NCBI GenBank assembly: GCA_028278325.1
Contig: JANQEO010000237.1
Coordinates: forward strand, 1 to 59,957
Length of the DNA stretch: 59,957 nucleotides
From: Candidatus Binatia bacterium
Lineage (GTDB): Bacteria > Desulfobacterota > Binatia > UBA1149 > JAJCZL01
Reading direction: 5' to 3'
Part shown: one piece after another, positions 37,276 through 44,921 of the stretch
Position numbering within the stretch: position 1 is the stretch's first letter
Layout of the letters: every line of letters starts with the position of its first letter
Notes under the pieces: generated by a model
Seen by the model: the letters and a program-made list of their open reading frames with translations, nothing else
What the model was told of the DNA's origin: nothing
Database searches by the model: none
Program-made: the position numbers and the translations under genes

Positions 37276-38142
37276 TCAGGTCCGCTTCTTGAGCATGGCA
37301 ATGATCGGAGACGGCTCGGCCGGATGCCACTGGGTTTCCTCCGGTGCTTGATGCCATACGAATGGGAGATGCTCGACGTGTCCGGGTTCCCGGGCGACCG
37401 AGAACACATCGAGCGCGGCCCGGAGCACCCCTGTTTGAGTGGCGGCATCACCGGCATCTCCGAACGGACGCCCAAAGGGGTGCTCGATGGCAGCCACCCG
37501 CGGCATGCCCACCAACCTTTGGTAAGGCCAGATCATGTTGAGCGTCACTGTCGGGATTCCGGCTTCCTCCAAGCGCCTGGCTACCAGTCCGACCGACCGG
37601 CAACAGTCGGGTCAAACCGGCGCGAGCAGTGCCAGGTCCACGGAATCCGACTTCATCGCCTCCGCTATCGCAGGAGCGCTGACCTGCTCCAGCTCGCTGG
37701 TGTCGTTGCCCTGGTATCCCATCGTCGAGTAGTGGTGATCGGCAACGCTGCCCACCACGCCTTGCGCCACTAGTTCCGCCAGCCTCTCAGTCGGGAGAGC
37801 GACGTTGAGGTCACGAAGGAGATAGCCCGTATCGATGTGCAGGTGGTTGGCCTCGATGTCGGTCGCGGCAACATCGAAAGCAAGCTGCCTCCAACTCGGA
37901 TCCCCTCTCATCGGGTTGCGACGCTCCATCTCCATATCGAAAGGCTCGTCGCCCTTCATCGACAGACCCGCTGTCGACAGTAACGCCACTTTGGACTCCG
38001 CGAGAGGCTTCGACACAGGCGTCCAGGGTATGGCTTCGTAGGCCGGCTGCTCCGGGATGATCGCGGACAAAAGGTTGTGAAGAAACTCCCCGGTGAATCG
38101 CCAGGGGTCGACTTGCCTCGAACTCATGTCTTGTTGTGACAT
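37276..38142 (-). CDS. Selenoprotein, glycine/sarcosine/betaine reductase selenoprotein B family (UGA = Sec at codon 177)
   Basis: One 288-residue protein read through an in-frame UGA at 37614-37612. Upstream of the UGA the frame runs MSQQDMSSRQVDPWRFTG to VDLALLAPV. After it the same frame continues, without any shift, as PDCCRSVGLVARRLEE and then AGIPTVTLNMIW to IIAMLKKRT, ending at 37276. The resulting V-U-P-D-C-C-R-S-V-G-L context is the U-x-x-C redox motif of GrdB-family selenoproteins, and similarity to that family is continuous on both sides. GGAG lies 9 bases before the ATG (38142). A SECIS-like hairpin begins 10 nt after the UGA. No reductase partner genes (grdA, grdC/D) or selenocysteine machinery (selA, selB, selC) are in the window, so the role is probably a stand-alone redox protein, not full glycine reduction. 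Divergent from the DoxX-like gene. Confidence 0.9.
37582..37602 (-). promoter_or_regulatory. Candidate bacterial SECIS hairpin
   Basis: In the mRNA, bases +10 to +30 after the UGA fold into an 8-bp stem (U-A, G·U, C-G, C-G, G·U, G-C, U-A, C-G) closed by a 5-nt apical loop GGUCG. A GU-containing apical loop about 11 nt downstream of UGA is the arrangement SelB recognises in E. coli fdhF (apical loop GGUCU). The stem overlaps coding sequence, as in bacteria generally. An alternative 5-bp stem closer to the UGA (CCGAC/GTCGG) competes. Confidence 0.7.
37612..37614 (-). other. In-frame UGA predicted to encode selenocysteine
   Basis: Codon 177 of the selenoprotein gene reads TGA on the minus strand. 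Flanking codons in the same frame are GCG CCG GTT before and CCC GAC TGT TGC after, giving U-P-D-C-C. Automatic callers end the gene here and report the remainder as a separate ORF starting at an internal Met. Confidence 0.88.
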
Positions 38143-38207
38143 CAGGTGATCTCCATGTCGCCGGCATGACGCTACCGTCAGACCGACAGCAAGCATAGGA
38201 TCGCCTT

Positions 38208-38567
38208 GTGGGTATGGCAAAAAGGATACTCCTCTACGCGATGGGAGTGTTCTACGTGTTGGCCGGCTGCAATCATTTCGCCGACACGGATTTCTACCGT
38301 CCCCTGATGCCGCTCTACCTGCCGGCGCACACCGAGTTGATATACGTCTCCGGCGTCGCAGAGATTCTTCTCGGCATCGCAGTCCTCGTGCCGAGACTCA
38401 GGCCCGCCGCAGCGTGGGGCATAATCGCGCTGCTCATCGCTGTGTTCCCCGCCAACATCCACGCCGCGGTAAACGAAGTATCGGTTGCAGGCCTGGATCC
38501 GATTTGGAGCTGGGTGCGCTTGCCCTTCCAGGGCGTGTTCATCGCCTGGGCCTACTGGTACACCTGA
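38208..38567 (+). CDS. DoxX-like small membrane protein
   Basis: A 119-residue integral membrane protein with about four helices (residues about 6-24, 44-62, 66-86, 98-116), matching the DoxX/DoxX-like family. It begins KRILLYAMGVFYVLAGCNHF with the family's N-terminal helix and has VSGVAEILLGIAVLVP and AWGIIALLIAVFPANIHAAV. GTG 38208 is chosen because AGGA lies 7 bases upstream; ATG 38214 is the alternative. Divergent from the selenoprotein gene with only 65 bases between starts, so promoters must overlap. Members have been tied to thiosulfate oxidation and to redox homeostasis in other organisms; no specific role here. Confidence 0.75.
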   Translation: MGMAKRILLYAMGVFYVLAGCNHFADTDFYRPLMPLYLPAHTELIYVSGVAEILLGIAVLVPRLRPAAAWGIIALLIAVFPANIHAAVNEVSVAGLDPIWSWVRLPFQGVFIAWAYWYT

Positions 38568-38790
38568 ACCGCCGGTGGCACTTGGGGTTCACCCTGACCC
38601 AAGCGCTCGGCGCACAGACTGGCGGGCAAGGGTGAAATTCGGCCAAGCCGCATGGCGCCTGCCTAGGCGTCCGGGTGGGCATGTGAAAGGCCAAACCCTG
38701 GAAAAACCCGAAGCTCGAGGCAAGCACCGACCCTGCGGCATGAGCAGCGACGTGTAGCCCGATATTCTTAGGAAATCGTGCACACGGGCC

Positions 38791-38814
38791 CTTCATAATG
38801 ATGGAGTTATGAAG
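38791..38814 (+). promoter_or_regulatory. Perfect inverted repeat spanning the histidine-kinase start codon
   Basis: CTTCATAA (38791-38798) and TTATGAAG (38807-38814) are perfect 8-bp arms around an 8-base spacer TGATGGAG. The right arm contains the ATG of the kinase gene (38809-38811) and the loop contains its GGAG ribosome-binding sequence. In RNA the hairpin would pair the start codon; in DNA it could be a dimer operator. Confidence 0.6.
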
Positions 38815-41256
38815 CGTGGGTCAGTTCGCAAACGCCTCAAGGAAGTAATCGACAACGCCGACGCCCCGCAGTCACGTGCGGCGATGGCTACCATCACGAC
38901 CGAGCTGAGGCGCGCGAGCCTGCGTCGCCTCCGAGGCTCGCTCACCTGGCAGTACGCGCTGGTGATCTTCGTGCCGGTGGCGCTCACCACCTATGCGGCT
39001 CAGTACCTCGACATGAGCCACACGGTGGGCGAAACGTTCATCTCCCACCCCGTGTCCATCGGCGCCCTCGTAGCCATGTGTTGCCTGGCCTTCCTGGGAC
39101 TGCGCCCGGCCGCAACCAAGACCCAGACCGCCCTCGAGGAACTCGAGGAATCTCGTTCCACCGTCGACAACGCGGTCGAGCTTCAGCAGCTCCTGGTCAC
39201 CGTGGCCAACAAGATTTCCGACGTGTCGATGGGGTCCATCGCCGACGATGTGCACTCTACTCTCGAGACGATCGGCAAGTGTCTGCCGAAGAGTCATCTC
39301 GTTCTGATCACGTTCTCGCGCGTGACAGGGGAAGTGACGCAGTGGATAGACTGGCACAACGACCGCACCACCTCGTTGCCCAGGCTCTCCGAGCACGCCG
39401 TTCGCGGACTCGACTGGATGTGGGGGAAGGTGGAAGCCAACGAGAAGGTCGCGTTTCGCTCTCTCGACGAGCTTCCCGAGGAAGCCACAAACGAGAAATC
39501 CGTGTTCGAGATGCTCGAGGTAAAGAGCGGGCTGCTGGCGCCGCTTTCTCACGGCGGCTGCGGAGACGGCTTCCTCGGCTTCGTCAGCCGTGCGAAAGGC
39601 CGCACATGGAACGAGACCGAGCTCGACCTGCTCGCCGGACTACTGTCCGCAGTCATCGAGCGAACGGACACAGAGGAAGCCCTCAGAGAAAGTCAGGCAC
39701 GCTTCCACGGCATCATCCACGCCGCCAGCGACGCCATCGTCTCGATGGACACGGCCCAGAACATCCTGATCTTCAACAACGGTGCCGAGACCATGTTCGG
39801 GTACAAGGCGCATGAAGTCATTGGGCGCCCCGTTGAGATGCTCTTCCCCTCCGATCACGCAACCGCCTTCAGGACCTACGTACAGAATTTCCTTGATTCC
39901 GACGTATCCGCACGCGTGCTCGGCAAGCATGGAGAGATAAACGGGCTGCGGGATACGGGGGAAGAGTTCCCGGTCGATGCCACCATCTCGAAGTTGGAAG
40001 ACGGCAACGAGTCGACGCTACTCACGCTCATCATGCGTGACATCACGGAGCGCAAGCGCAGCGAATCCGAGAAGGAGAAGCTGGAGGGCCAGCTGCGTCA
40101 GGCCAGCAAGATGGAAGCGATCGGCGGGCTGGCCGGCGGGATAGCCCACGACTTCAACAACCTGCTCGGCTCGATGATCGGTAATGCGGAGTTGGCGCTC
40201 GACCGCGTCGGGCAAGACGACAAGCTCAACCAGAACATACAGCGCGTGCTGAAAGCCGGGCACCGCGCATCGGGATTGGTCAAGCAGATCCTTACCTTCA
40301 GCCGCATGGAAGATAGCTCGGGCAGACCGATAGAGATGTACAAGGTCGTCGACGAAGCCCTCGCGCTGGTCACCGCCTCGCTGCCGGCGATGATCGAGAT
40401 TCGTACCGACATGAGCCGCGCGGTCGGCCGTGTCTTAGGCGACGAGAGCGAGGTTCACCAGATCATCATGAACCTTTGCACCAACGCCTATCACGCTATC
40501 GGGGATGACGGCGGCCTGATTACCGTCGGCCTCCAAACCGTCGACGTCGATGAAGCGCTCATCACCGATCAGCCCGCTCTCAGGCGAGCCACCTACGTGA
40601 AGTTGAGCGTGAGCGATACCGGATGCGGCATGGACGCTGCTACGGCCGAGAGAATCTTCGAGCCGTTCTTCACCACCAAGCCCGTAGGCAAGGGAACGGG
40701 AATGGGCCTGTCGGTCATACACGGAATCATCGTCAACCGCGGTGGCGCCACCATGGTCAACACCGCCCCGGGCGAGGGCACGACCATCGATGTCTATCTG
40801 CCGCGTTTCGAGGGAATCGCTCAGCCCGACAAGGAAGAATGCGGAGAGGCGGAGGAGATCGAAAAGGAAGGCTCGGAGCGTATCCTGCTCGTAGACGACG
40901 AAGAACAGCTGGTCGTCACCACCCAGGAAATCCTCGAGCACCTCGGATATCAGGTCACCGCCTGTTCGGACAGCCTCCGTGCGCTAAAGGAGTTCGAAGC
41001 CAATCCTGATCGCTTCGACGTCGTCATCACCGACCAGGCCATGCCCAATCTCTGCGGAGTCGACCTGGCCCAAGCGATGATGAAAATCCGCCCGGACCTA
41101 CCCGTCATCATCGCGACCGGGTTCAGCGAGAAGGTGACACCGGAAACAGCGCAGGAACTGGGCTTGCGAGGTTACATAAGCAAGCCGTTCATGAAGTCCG
41201 ACCTCAGCCGCGCTCTAAGAGAGGTGTTCGGCGAGTCAGAATCCGCGGAGGCCTGA
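38809..41256 (+). CDS. Membrane-associated hybrid histidine kinase (GAF-PAS-HisKA-HATPase-REC)
   Basis: An 815-residue sensor. Two N-terminal membrane helices (about residues 44-66 and 77-97) are followed by a coiled-coil linker. A GAF-like domain (about 125-285, SHLVLITFSRVTGEV, GLLAPLSHGGCGDGFLGFV) precedes a PAS domain (about 295-405, IIHAASDAIVSMDTAQNILIFNNGAE). HisKA has the phospho-acceptor His447 in GGIAHDFNNLLG. HATPase boxes are N (MNLCTNAYHAI), G1 (DTGCGMD) and G2 (GTGMGLSVIHG). The C-terminal receiver starts ILLVDDEEQLV with Asp742 in VVITDQAMPN. The signal sensed is unknown. The start codon lies in an inverted repeat. The single-domain regulator follows 4 bases later, making a probable phosphorelay pair. 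Confidence 0.93.
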   Translation: MKRGSVRKRLKEVIDNADAPQSRAAMATITTELRRASLRRLRGSLTWQYALVIFVPVALTTYAAQYLDMSHTVGETFISHPVSIGALVAMCCLAFLGLRPAATKTQTALEELEESRSTVDNAVELQQLLVTVANKISDVSMGSIADDVHSTLETIGKCLPKSHLVLITFSRVTGEVTQWIDWHNDRTTSLPRLSEHAVRGLDWMWGKVEANEKVAFRSLDELPEEATNEKSVFEMLEVKSGLLAPLSHGGCGDGFLGFVSRAKGRTWNETELDLLAGLLSAVIERTDTEEALRESQARFHGIIHAASDAIVSMDTAQNILIFNNGAETMFGYKAHEVIGRPVEMLFPSDHATAFRTYVQNFLDSDVSARVLGKHGEINGLRDTGEEFPVDATISKLEDGNESTLLTLIMRDITERKRSESEKEKLEGQLRQASKMEAIGGLAGGIAHDFNNLLGSMIGNAELALDRVGQDDKLNQNIQRVLKAGHRASGLVKQILTFSRMEDSSGRPIEMYKVVDEALALVTASLPAMIEIRTDMSRAVGRVLGDESEVHQIIMNLCTNAYHAIGDDGGLITVGLQTVDVDEALITDQPALRRATYVKLSVSDTGCGMDAATAERIFEPFFTTKPVGKGTGMGLSVIHGIIVNRGGATMVNTAPGEGTTIDVYLPRFEGIAQPDKEECGEAEEIEKEGSERILLVDDEEQLVVTTQEILEHLGYQVTACSDSLRALKEFEANPDRFDVVITDQAMPNLCGVDLAQAMMKIRPDLPVIIATGFSEKVTPETAQELGLRGYISKPFMKSDLSRALREVFGESESAEA

Positions 41257-41260
41257 CACC

Positions 41261-41626
41261 TTGGCACGCGTACTGGTCATAGAAGACGAAGAGCTGATGC
41301 GTGAGACGATCGCCGAGATGCTCGCCAACGCAGGGCATGAAGTGATCGAAGCAACCAACGGCGTCGAAGGCCTCGAGCGCTTTCATGCCGATCCCGTCGA
41401 ACTGGTGATCACCGACATCATCATGCCCAAAAAAGAAGGCATCGAGACCATCGCCGAACTGCACATGAGCTTTCCGGACCTGCCGATCATCGCGATATCG
41501 GGCGGCAGCCGCCGGGGTCAGGGTTCCTACCTGCCTACTGCCGAGGCCCTGGGCGCTACGGTCTGCTTGGACAAGCCCTTCTCCCGCGAAGCGCTTCTGC
41601 AAGCAGTCAACATGCTCCTGTCCTGA
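41261..41626 (+). CDS. Single-domain response regulator (CheY-like)
   Basis: A stand-alone receiver domain of 121 residues with no output domain. The acidic pair is in VLVIEDEELM, phospho-acceptor Asp52 in LVITDIIMPK, the Ser/Thr position in IIAISGGS and Lys in CLDKPFS. TTG start, 4 bases after the hybrid kinase stop, so translation is probably coupled. It may take phosphate from the kinase's His or receiver and pass it on, or act by protein contact. No DNA-binding domain is encoded nearby, so the downstream effector is not in the window. Confidence 0.93.
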   Translation: MARVLVIEDEELMRETIAEMLANAGHEVIEATNGVEGLERFHADPVELVITDIIMPKKEGIETIAELHMSFPDLPIIAISGGSRRGQGSYLPTAEALGATVCLDKPFSREALLQAVNMLLS

Positions 41627-41647
41627 GCACGCCTCGCGTCACGGCGC

Positions 41648-41672
41648 CTGAGGCCGGTTGCCGGCTCCTCAG
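41648..41672. terminator. Imperfect hairpin between convergent genes
   Basis: CTGAG/CTCAG and inner CCGG/CCGG arms around TTG, lying just after the response-regulator gene and touching the stop of the convergent Rho-N-like gene. No T-tract on either side; weak bidirectional-terminator candidate. Confidence 0.3.
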
Positions 41673-41980
41673 ACGGTCGCGCGCCTGATCGACCGCTTCA
41701 GCCTGTGGATCTTGCGCCGGACCCGCTTGAGTTGGGTATGGTCGTGAGCTTCCAGCGCGGCATCCCTCGCCGTCTTGAGCTCACGGATCTTGGTCTTGAT
41801 GGCAGCCTTGTCGATCCCCACGACATCGTGGTGCTCATGCATCTCGATGTTCAGGTGCTCGCAGATCGCCTTGAGCAACTGCTCTTTGCGCATCTGGGAA
41901 GAACCATCGAGGCCCTCGATATCGGCTGCCACCTCGCGCATCTGCGCCACGGTCATCTGTCTCAACTCGTGATAGTCCAT
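41669..41980 (-). CDS. Rho-N/SAP-like small basic protein
   Basis: A 103-residue protein from the ATG at 41980. The N-terminal half MDYHELRQMTVAQMREVAA...MRKEQLLKAICEHLNI has the helix-turn-helix pattern of the Rho termination factor N-terminal/SAP-like domain, often nucleic-acid binding. The C-terminal half is a charged helical hairpin (KAAIKTKIRELKTARDAALEA, RVRRKIHRLKRSIRR) with a strongly basic end. The frame extends 44 codons upstream but lacks family character there. A nucleic-acid-associated role is inferred; divergent from the TetR gene. Confidence 0.75.
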   Translation of the reverse strand: MDYHELRQMTVAQMREVAADIEGLDGSSQMRKEQLLKAICEHLNIEMHEHHDVVGIDKAAIKTKIRELKTARDAALEAHDHTQLKRVRRKIHRLKRSIRRATV

Positions 41981-42130
41981 AATGAAGGGTCCCCGCCTAG
42001 CATGGCTCTGATACCGATGCCAGGAACGGGCGGGCTCTTGCTCGAGGCGTCCGGCGGACTGGCACTTCGTCGTGCCAAGCGCTACCCTTCCCGCCTTCCG
42101 GTGCACAGCCACCGGCAGCGAAGAAGTTCC

Positions 42131-42757
42131 ATGGACAAGCCTCCTCCGCTTACACGAAAGGACCGCGAAAAGAAGTTCAGGACCGACCTAGTTCTCGATG
42201 CCGCGTTCCGGGTGTTCTCGGAGCGGCCTTTCGCCAAGGTCAGCGTCGAAGACATAGCGTCGGCAGCCGAGATGTCGGTCGGGACCCTGTACTCGCTCTT
42301 CGAGACCAAGGGCGAGATATTCCGCGCCATGGTCTCGAGACAGCAACGAGGCGTCCTCGAGACCGTTAACGCCCGCGTCGACGCTGCGACGAGCCCCCGC
42401 AGGAAGGTACACGCCTTCATCGAGGGATACTTCGAAGCGTTCGTGACCAACGCCAGCGGCTGGCAGCTCTACGCCACCGCAGCGGCCGGATTCGAACTGG
42501 CAGCCAAACGCGAGATCATCAATGAAGCCAGACGCGCTCAGGACGAAACGGCCCAGCGGGTGCTGACGGCTTGCGAAGAGGGACTCTCCGCCGGCGAGTT
42601 CAAGTCCGGCGTTCCCCCTGAGTTGATGACGCTGACCATCATGATGATCCCTCACGCATACTTCACCTACGTCTTCGAACACATGGAAACCGACATCATG
42701 ACCTTGGTTCCGAGCGCCCTGCGCGCCGTTGACCGCGTCATAGGCATCGACAACTGA
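42131..42757 (+). CDS. TetR/AcrR-family transcriptional regulator
   Basis: A 208-residue one-component repressor-type regulator. The N-terminal HTH runs from TDLVLDAAFRVFSERPFAKVSVEDIASAAEMSVGTLYSLFETKGEIFRAMV (here described as about residues 17-66), the standard TetR signature with the recognition helix at MSVGTLYSLF. The C-terminal ligand domain is helical (VHAFIEGYFEAFVTNASG; LMTLTIMMIPHAYFTYVF). ATG 42131 is chosen; the frame extends far upstream without TetR similarity. Ligand and targets unknown; candidates are the divergent Rho-N gene and its own promoter in the 150-base gap, where no clear palindrome was found. Confidence 0.92.
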   Translation: MDKPPPLTRKDREKKFRTDLVLDAAFRVFSERPFAKVSVEDIASAAEMSVGTLYSLFETKGEIFRAMVSRQQRGVLETVNARVDAATSPRRKVHAFIEGYFEAFVTNASGWQLYATAAAGFELAAKREIINEARRAQDETAQRVLTACEEGLSAGEFKSGVPPELMTLTIMMIPHAYFTYVFEHMETDIMTLVPSALRAVDRVIGIDN

Positions 42758-42770
42758 AGGCAGGCGGCGC

Positions 42771-43814
42771 TCAGTCCGCCTGTATTCCCATGGCGGCCAG
42801 CTTGGTCGGCAGCGCGTCGAGGCGGCTTTCGATGAGGTCAAAGTCTTCCCGGCCGATGGTGACACGGTTGGATACCTTCAAAGCGGGCAACCTCCGCGCG
42901 ACAACCGAGGGCTCGACCTTCACACCAAGCCATTCTCTTCCGACACGGTCGACCAGGGCCAACGGCTCGCGGCAGAACTCCTCGTAACCGACGATCCACA
43001 TACGGTCCTCGCCCATGCGCCGGCGTTGCTCACGCACGCTGGCTCGATGGTAGAGAACCTGAGAGCACACGGCCTCGAAGTAGTCCGACTTCGGCCACCC
43101 GTCCGGGGCCTGTACACCGTAGACCAGGTCGCGGGAGCCTTGGATCGTCTCGCGGGCGACGATTATCGACTGGATGTTGAAGCGCGCCTCCCGCTCAACA
43201 CAGATGAACCGAGCCGTCGGCAGCACCTCCGCCAGCGCTGCCGAGCAGGTGGCCAGGGCGTTGCTCTTGTTGATGATCGGCTTGCCGAAGGCGGACTCAT
43301 AGGCGCCGAAAAAGCTGCGCATCGCCTCACCCGTAGCCTCATCGAAGGCCTCGGGCACCCGATAGCGATCGCCGGTCCACCAGCGGTCCCAAAGACGCAA
43401 ACCGTCGTTGGTGCCCGCCAGGCCCGCGGTGCGGCCGTAGTAGCTCCGGTAGCGCGGGCTGGCCGGCACGCGCACGAAGGGAGCGAACACACGATTGGCC
43501 GTTATCGGCGATCTCGGAAAGATTTGGGTGAGATTGTTGAAGTACGCGACCGGCAGGCTGTTGATGAGCACCTGGGACAGGATCGTCGTCCCGCTGCGGG
43601 GCGCGCCCATGATGAACACCACGGGTTGCGAAGGCTCAGGGGCCGATTCGTACAGCCGCGCCTCCCTCCCCGACAACAACAGATCAAGGGGGGTTGCCAG
43701 CACGGCCGCCGCGCCGGTCGCCATGGCGTAGTACGCTTCCCGGCTACGCGAACGCAGCAAGCGACCGAACAGGCCGATAGGATCGCGAAAGTTGCTGCGG
43801 ATCATGCGTGCCAT
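42771..43814 (-). CDS. Sulfotransferase-family protein
   Basis: PAPS-dependent sulfotransferase family, about 347 residues. The 5'-phosphosulfate loop is VVFIMGAPRSGTTILSQVL (about residues 67-85), the hallmark motif GxPRSGTT. Further on are IINKSNALATCSAALAEVLPTARFICVEREARF, which contains the 3'-phosphate-binding type region, and WIVGYEEFCREPLALVDRV. An acceptor carbohydrate or lipid is likely but unknown. ATG 43814 is used (a TTG precedes it by one codon and further ATG at 43805). Convergent with the TetR gene, 13 bases apart. Confidence 0.88.
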   Translation of the reverse strand: MARMIRSNFRDPIGLFGRLLRSRSREAYYAMATGAAAVLATPLDLLLSGREARLYESAPEPSQPVVFIMGAPRSGTTILSQVLINSLPVAYFNNLTQIFPRSPITANRVFAPFVRVPASPRYRSYYGRTAGLAGTNDGLRLWDRWWTGDRYRVPEAFDEATGEAMRSFFGAYESAFGKPIINKSNALATCSAALAEVLPTARFICVEREARFNIQSIIVARETIQGSRDLVYGVQAPDGWPKSDYFEAVCSQVLYHRASVREQRRRMGEDRMWIVGYEEFCREPLALVDRVGREWLGVKVEPSVVARRLPALKVSNRVTIGREDFDLIESRLDALPTKLAAMGIQAD

Positions 43815-43887
43815 CAACGCGATGGTGTAGGCGTAGAAGCCCGGTTAGGCAACCGTGGCAGCGCAGTGCCGGAGGCTGGGTTCATCA

Positions 43888-44523
43888 TCAACCGCGCTCG
43901 ATACGACGAAGTAGAAGACCCGTGGTCGAGACTCGCAACTCGAAATCGGCGGCAGTCCTGGCCATCGCGAAGGTCGCCGACCCGTACTCAGCGTCGACCA
44001 GGGGTTCGAGGAAATCATAACGCCGCCGCAGCCCGAACAAGTCCACTACACGTTCGGGAGCCAGAGATGCGATGGTGCGCGGACGGTTCTTCTCGTCGTC
44101 CAGGTCGAGATAGCGCCCGCCTATGCGGTCCAGTTCATAGACCGTATGCAATCCGAGCAGGTTACCAAAGGCCTTCCACTTCAGTATCCGAGCGTCGACA
44201 TACAGCTGATCACCGGCGATCTCGAAGCGCTCGACGGTGCCGTCGACCAACTCCATCTCGACCGCGAAGCGCTTTGGGCCCGTAGGGCGCGTCCTTATGA
44301 CAGCCGCGAGTTCCTCATGCGTAAAGGCCCGATAGCCGTGAGTCGCCAAGCCAAACGAGCCCGAAAGGGCGGCCAACGAAGCCAGCAGCAAGGCGACCGC
44401 CAGCCCGGCCGTCAAGCCGAACACGGCCGGCCGCCTGAGTGCGTAGACGGCAGCTCCGAGGAGAACGATACTCGCGAGGACAAAGCCTAGCGAAACGAAT
44501 GCGGTCGAATCCACGGCCGACAT
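43888..44523 (-). CDS. Uncharacterised membrane protein
   Basis: A 211-residue protein from the ATG at 44523; not assigned to a characterised family. Two adjacent N-terminal membrane helices (about residues 7-26 and 32-52) precede a soluble domain of about 140 residues rich in beta strands (RFAVEMELVDGTVERFEIAG, QLYVDARILKWKA, ELDRIGGRYLDLDDEKN). Some databases call relatives 'cation/multidrug efflux pump', but nothing here looks like a transporter, so that label is not used. Upstream of the sulfotransferase gene on the same strand, 73 bases apart. Confidence 0.65.
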   Translation of the reverse strand: MSAVDSTAFVSLGFVLASIVLLGAAVYALRRPAVFGLTAGLAVALLLASLAALSGSFGLATHGYRAFTHEELAAVIRTRPTGPKRFAVEMELVDGTVERFEIAGDQLYVDARILKWKAFGNLLGLHTVYELDRIGGRYLDLDDEKNRPRTIASLAPERVVDLFGLRRRYDFLEPLVDAEYGSATFAMARTAADFELRVSTTGLLLRRIERG

Positions 44524-44644
44524 TGTAGCGGCTCGCCGGCCCCATCCCGATACCCACCGGTTGCGGCTCGTCAATACGAAGGAACAGGAACTGAAGAGAC
44601 GGCGCAGAGCTTAACGCCTGCGCGAGAGATACGGAAAGGAAGGC

Positions 44645-44779
44645 TCAGCCGCTGATCGGCGTCTTCAGAGCCAGATAGAGCGTGGCCGCGACCACGCCGA
44701 CGATCGAGGAAGCCCAGACCACAGCTGGGACGCTATCCGCGATCCTGACGAGACCGGCAGCTAATCTCGGGAAACTCAA
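44645..44779 (-). CDS. Possible 44-residue single-pass membrane peptide
   Basis: Small frame with TTG start at 44779 preceded by GAGGGGG. It encodes a short amphipathic start (SFPRLAAGLVRIADSVP) and one hydrophobic helix (AVVWASSIVGVVAATLYLAL) with a KTPISG end. Too short for ordinary ORF thresholds. The good SD and clear membrane helix support it, but no homology can be claimed. Confidence 0.45.
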   Translation of the reverse strand: MSFPRLAAGLVRIADSVPAVVWASSIVGVVAATLYLALKTPISG

Positions 44780-44879
44780 CTCGACCCCCTCACGGCAAAC
44801 GCGTTGCCTGCAGGGTTTATAGCATCCGTTTCAGCCTATGGTCCAATGAATTAGCGCACAGCCTACGTAGAAAGTCTTA

Positions 44880-44906
44880 GAATCAAACCCCGACACCCAG
44901 TCGGGG
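44880..44906 (-). terminator. Intrinsic terminator after the secreted Cys-rich gene
   Basis: Perfect 7-bp stem CCCCGAC/GTCGGGG with a 5-base loop, followed in the minus direction by TTTGATT. It begins 16 bases after the stop of the gene at 44922-46712. Best canonical Rho-independent terminator seen in the window. Confidence 0.75.
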
Positions 44907-44921
44907 GGCTTAAGCAGTACC

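Noticed and set aside
37276..38142. Pseudogene or frameshift explanation for the split gene
   Set aside because: Both halves are in the same frame, the only interruption is a single TGA, the U-x-x-C context is the expected one, and a SECIS-like hairpin is at the expected distance.
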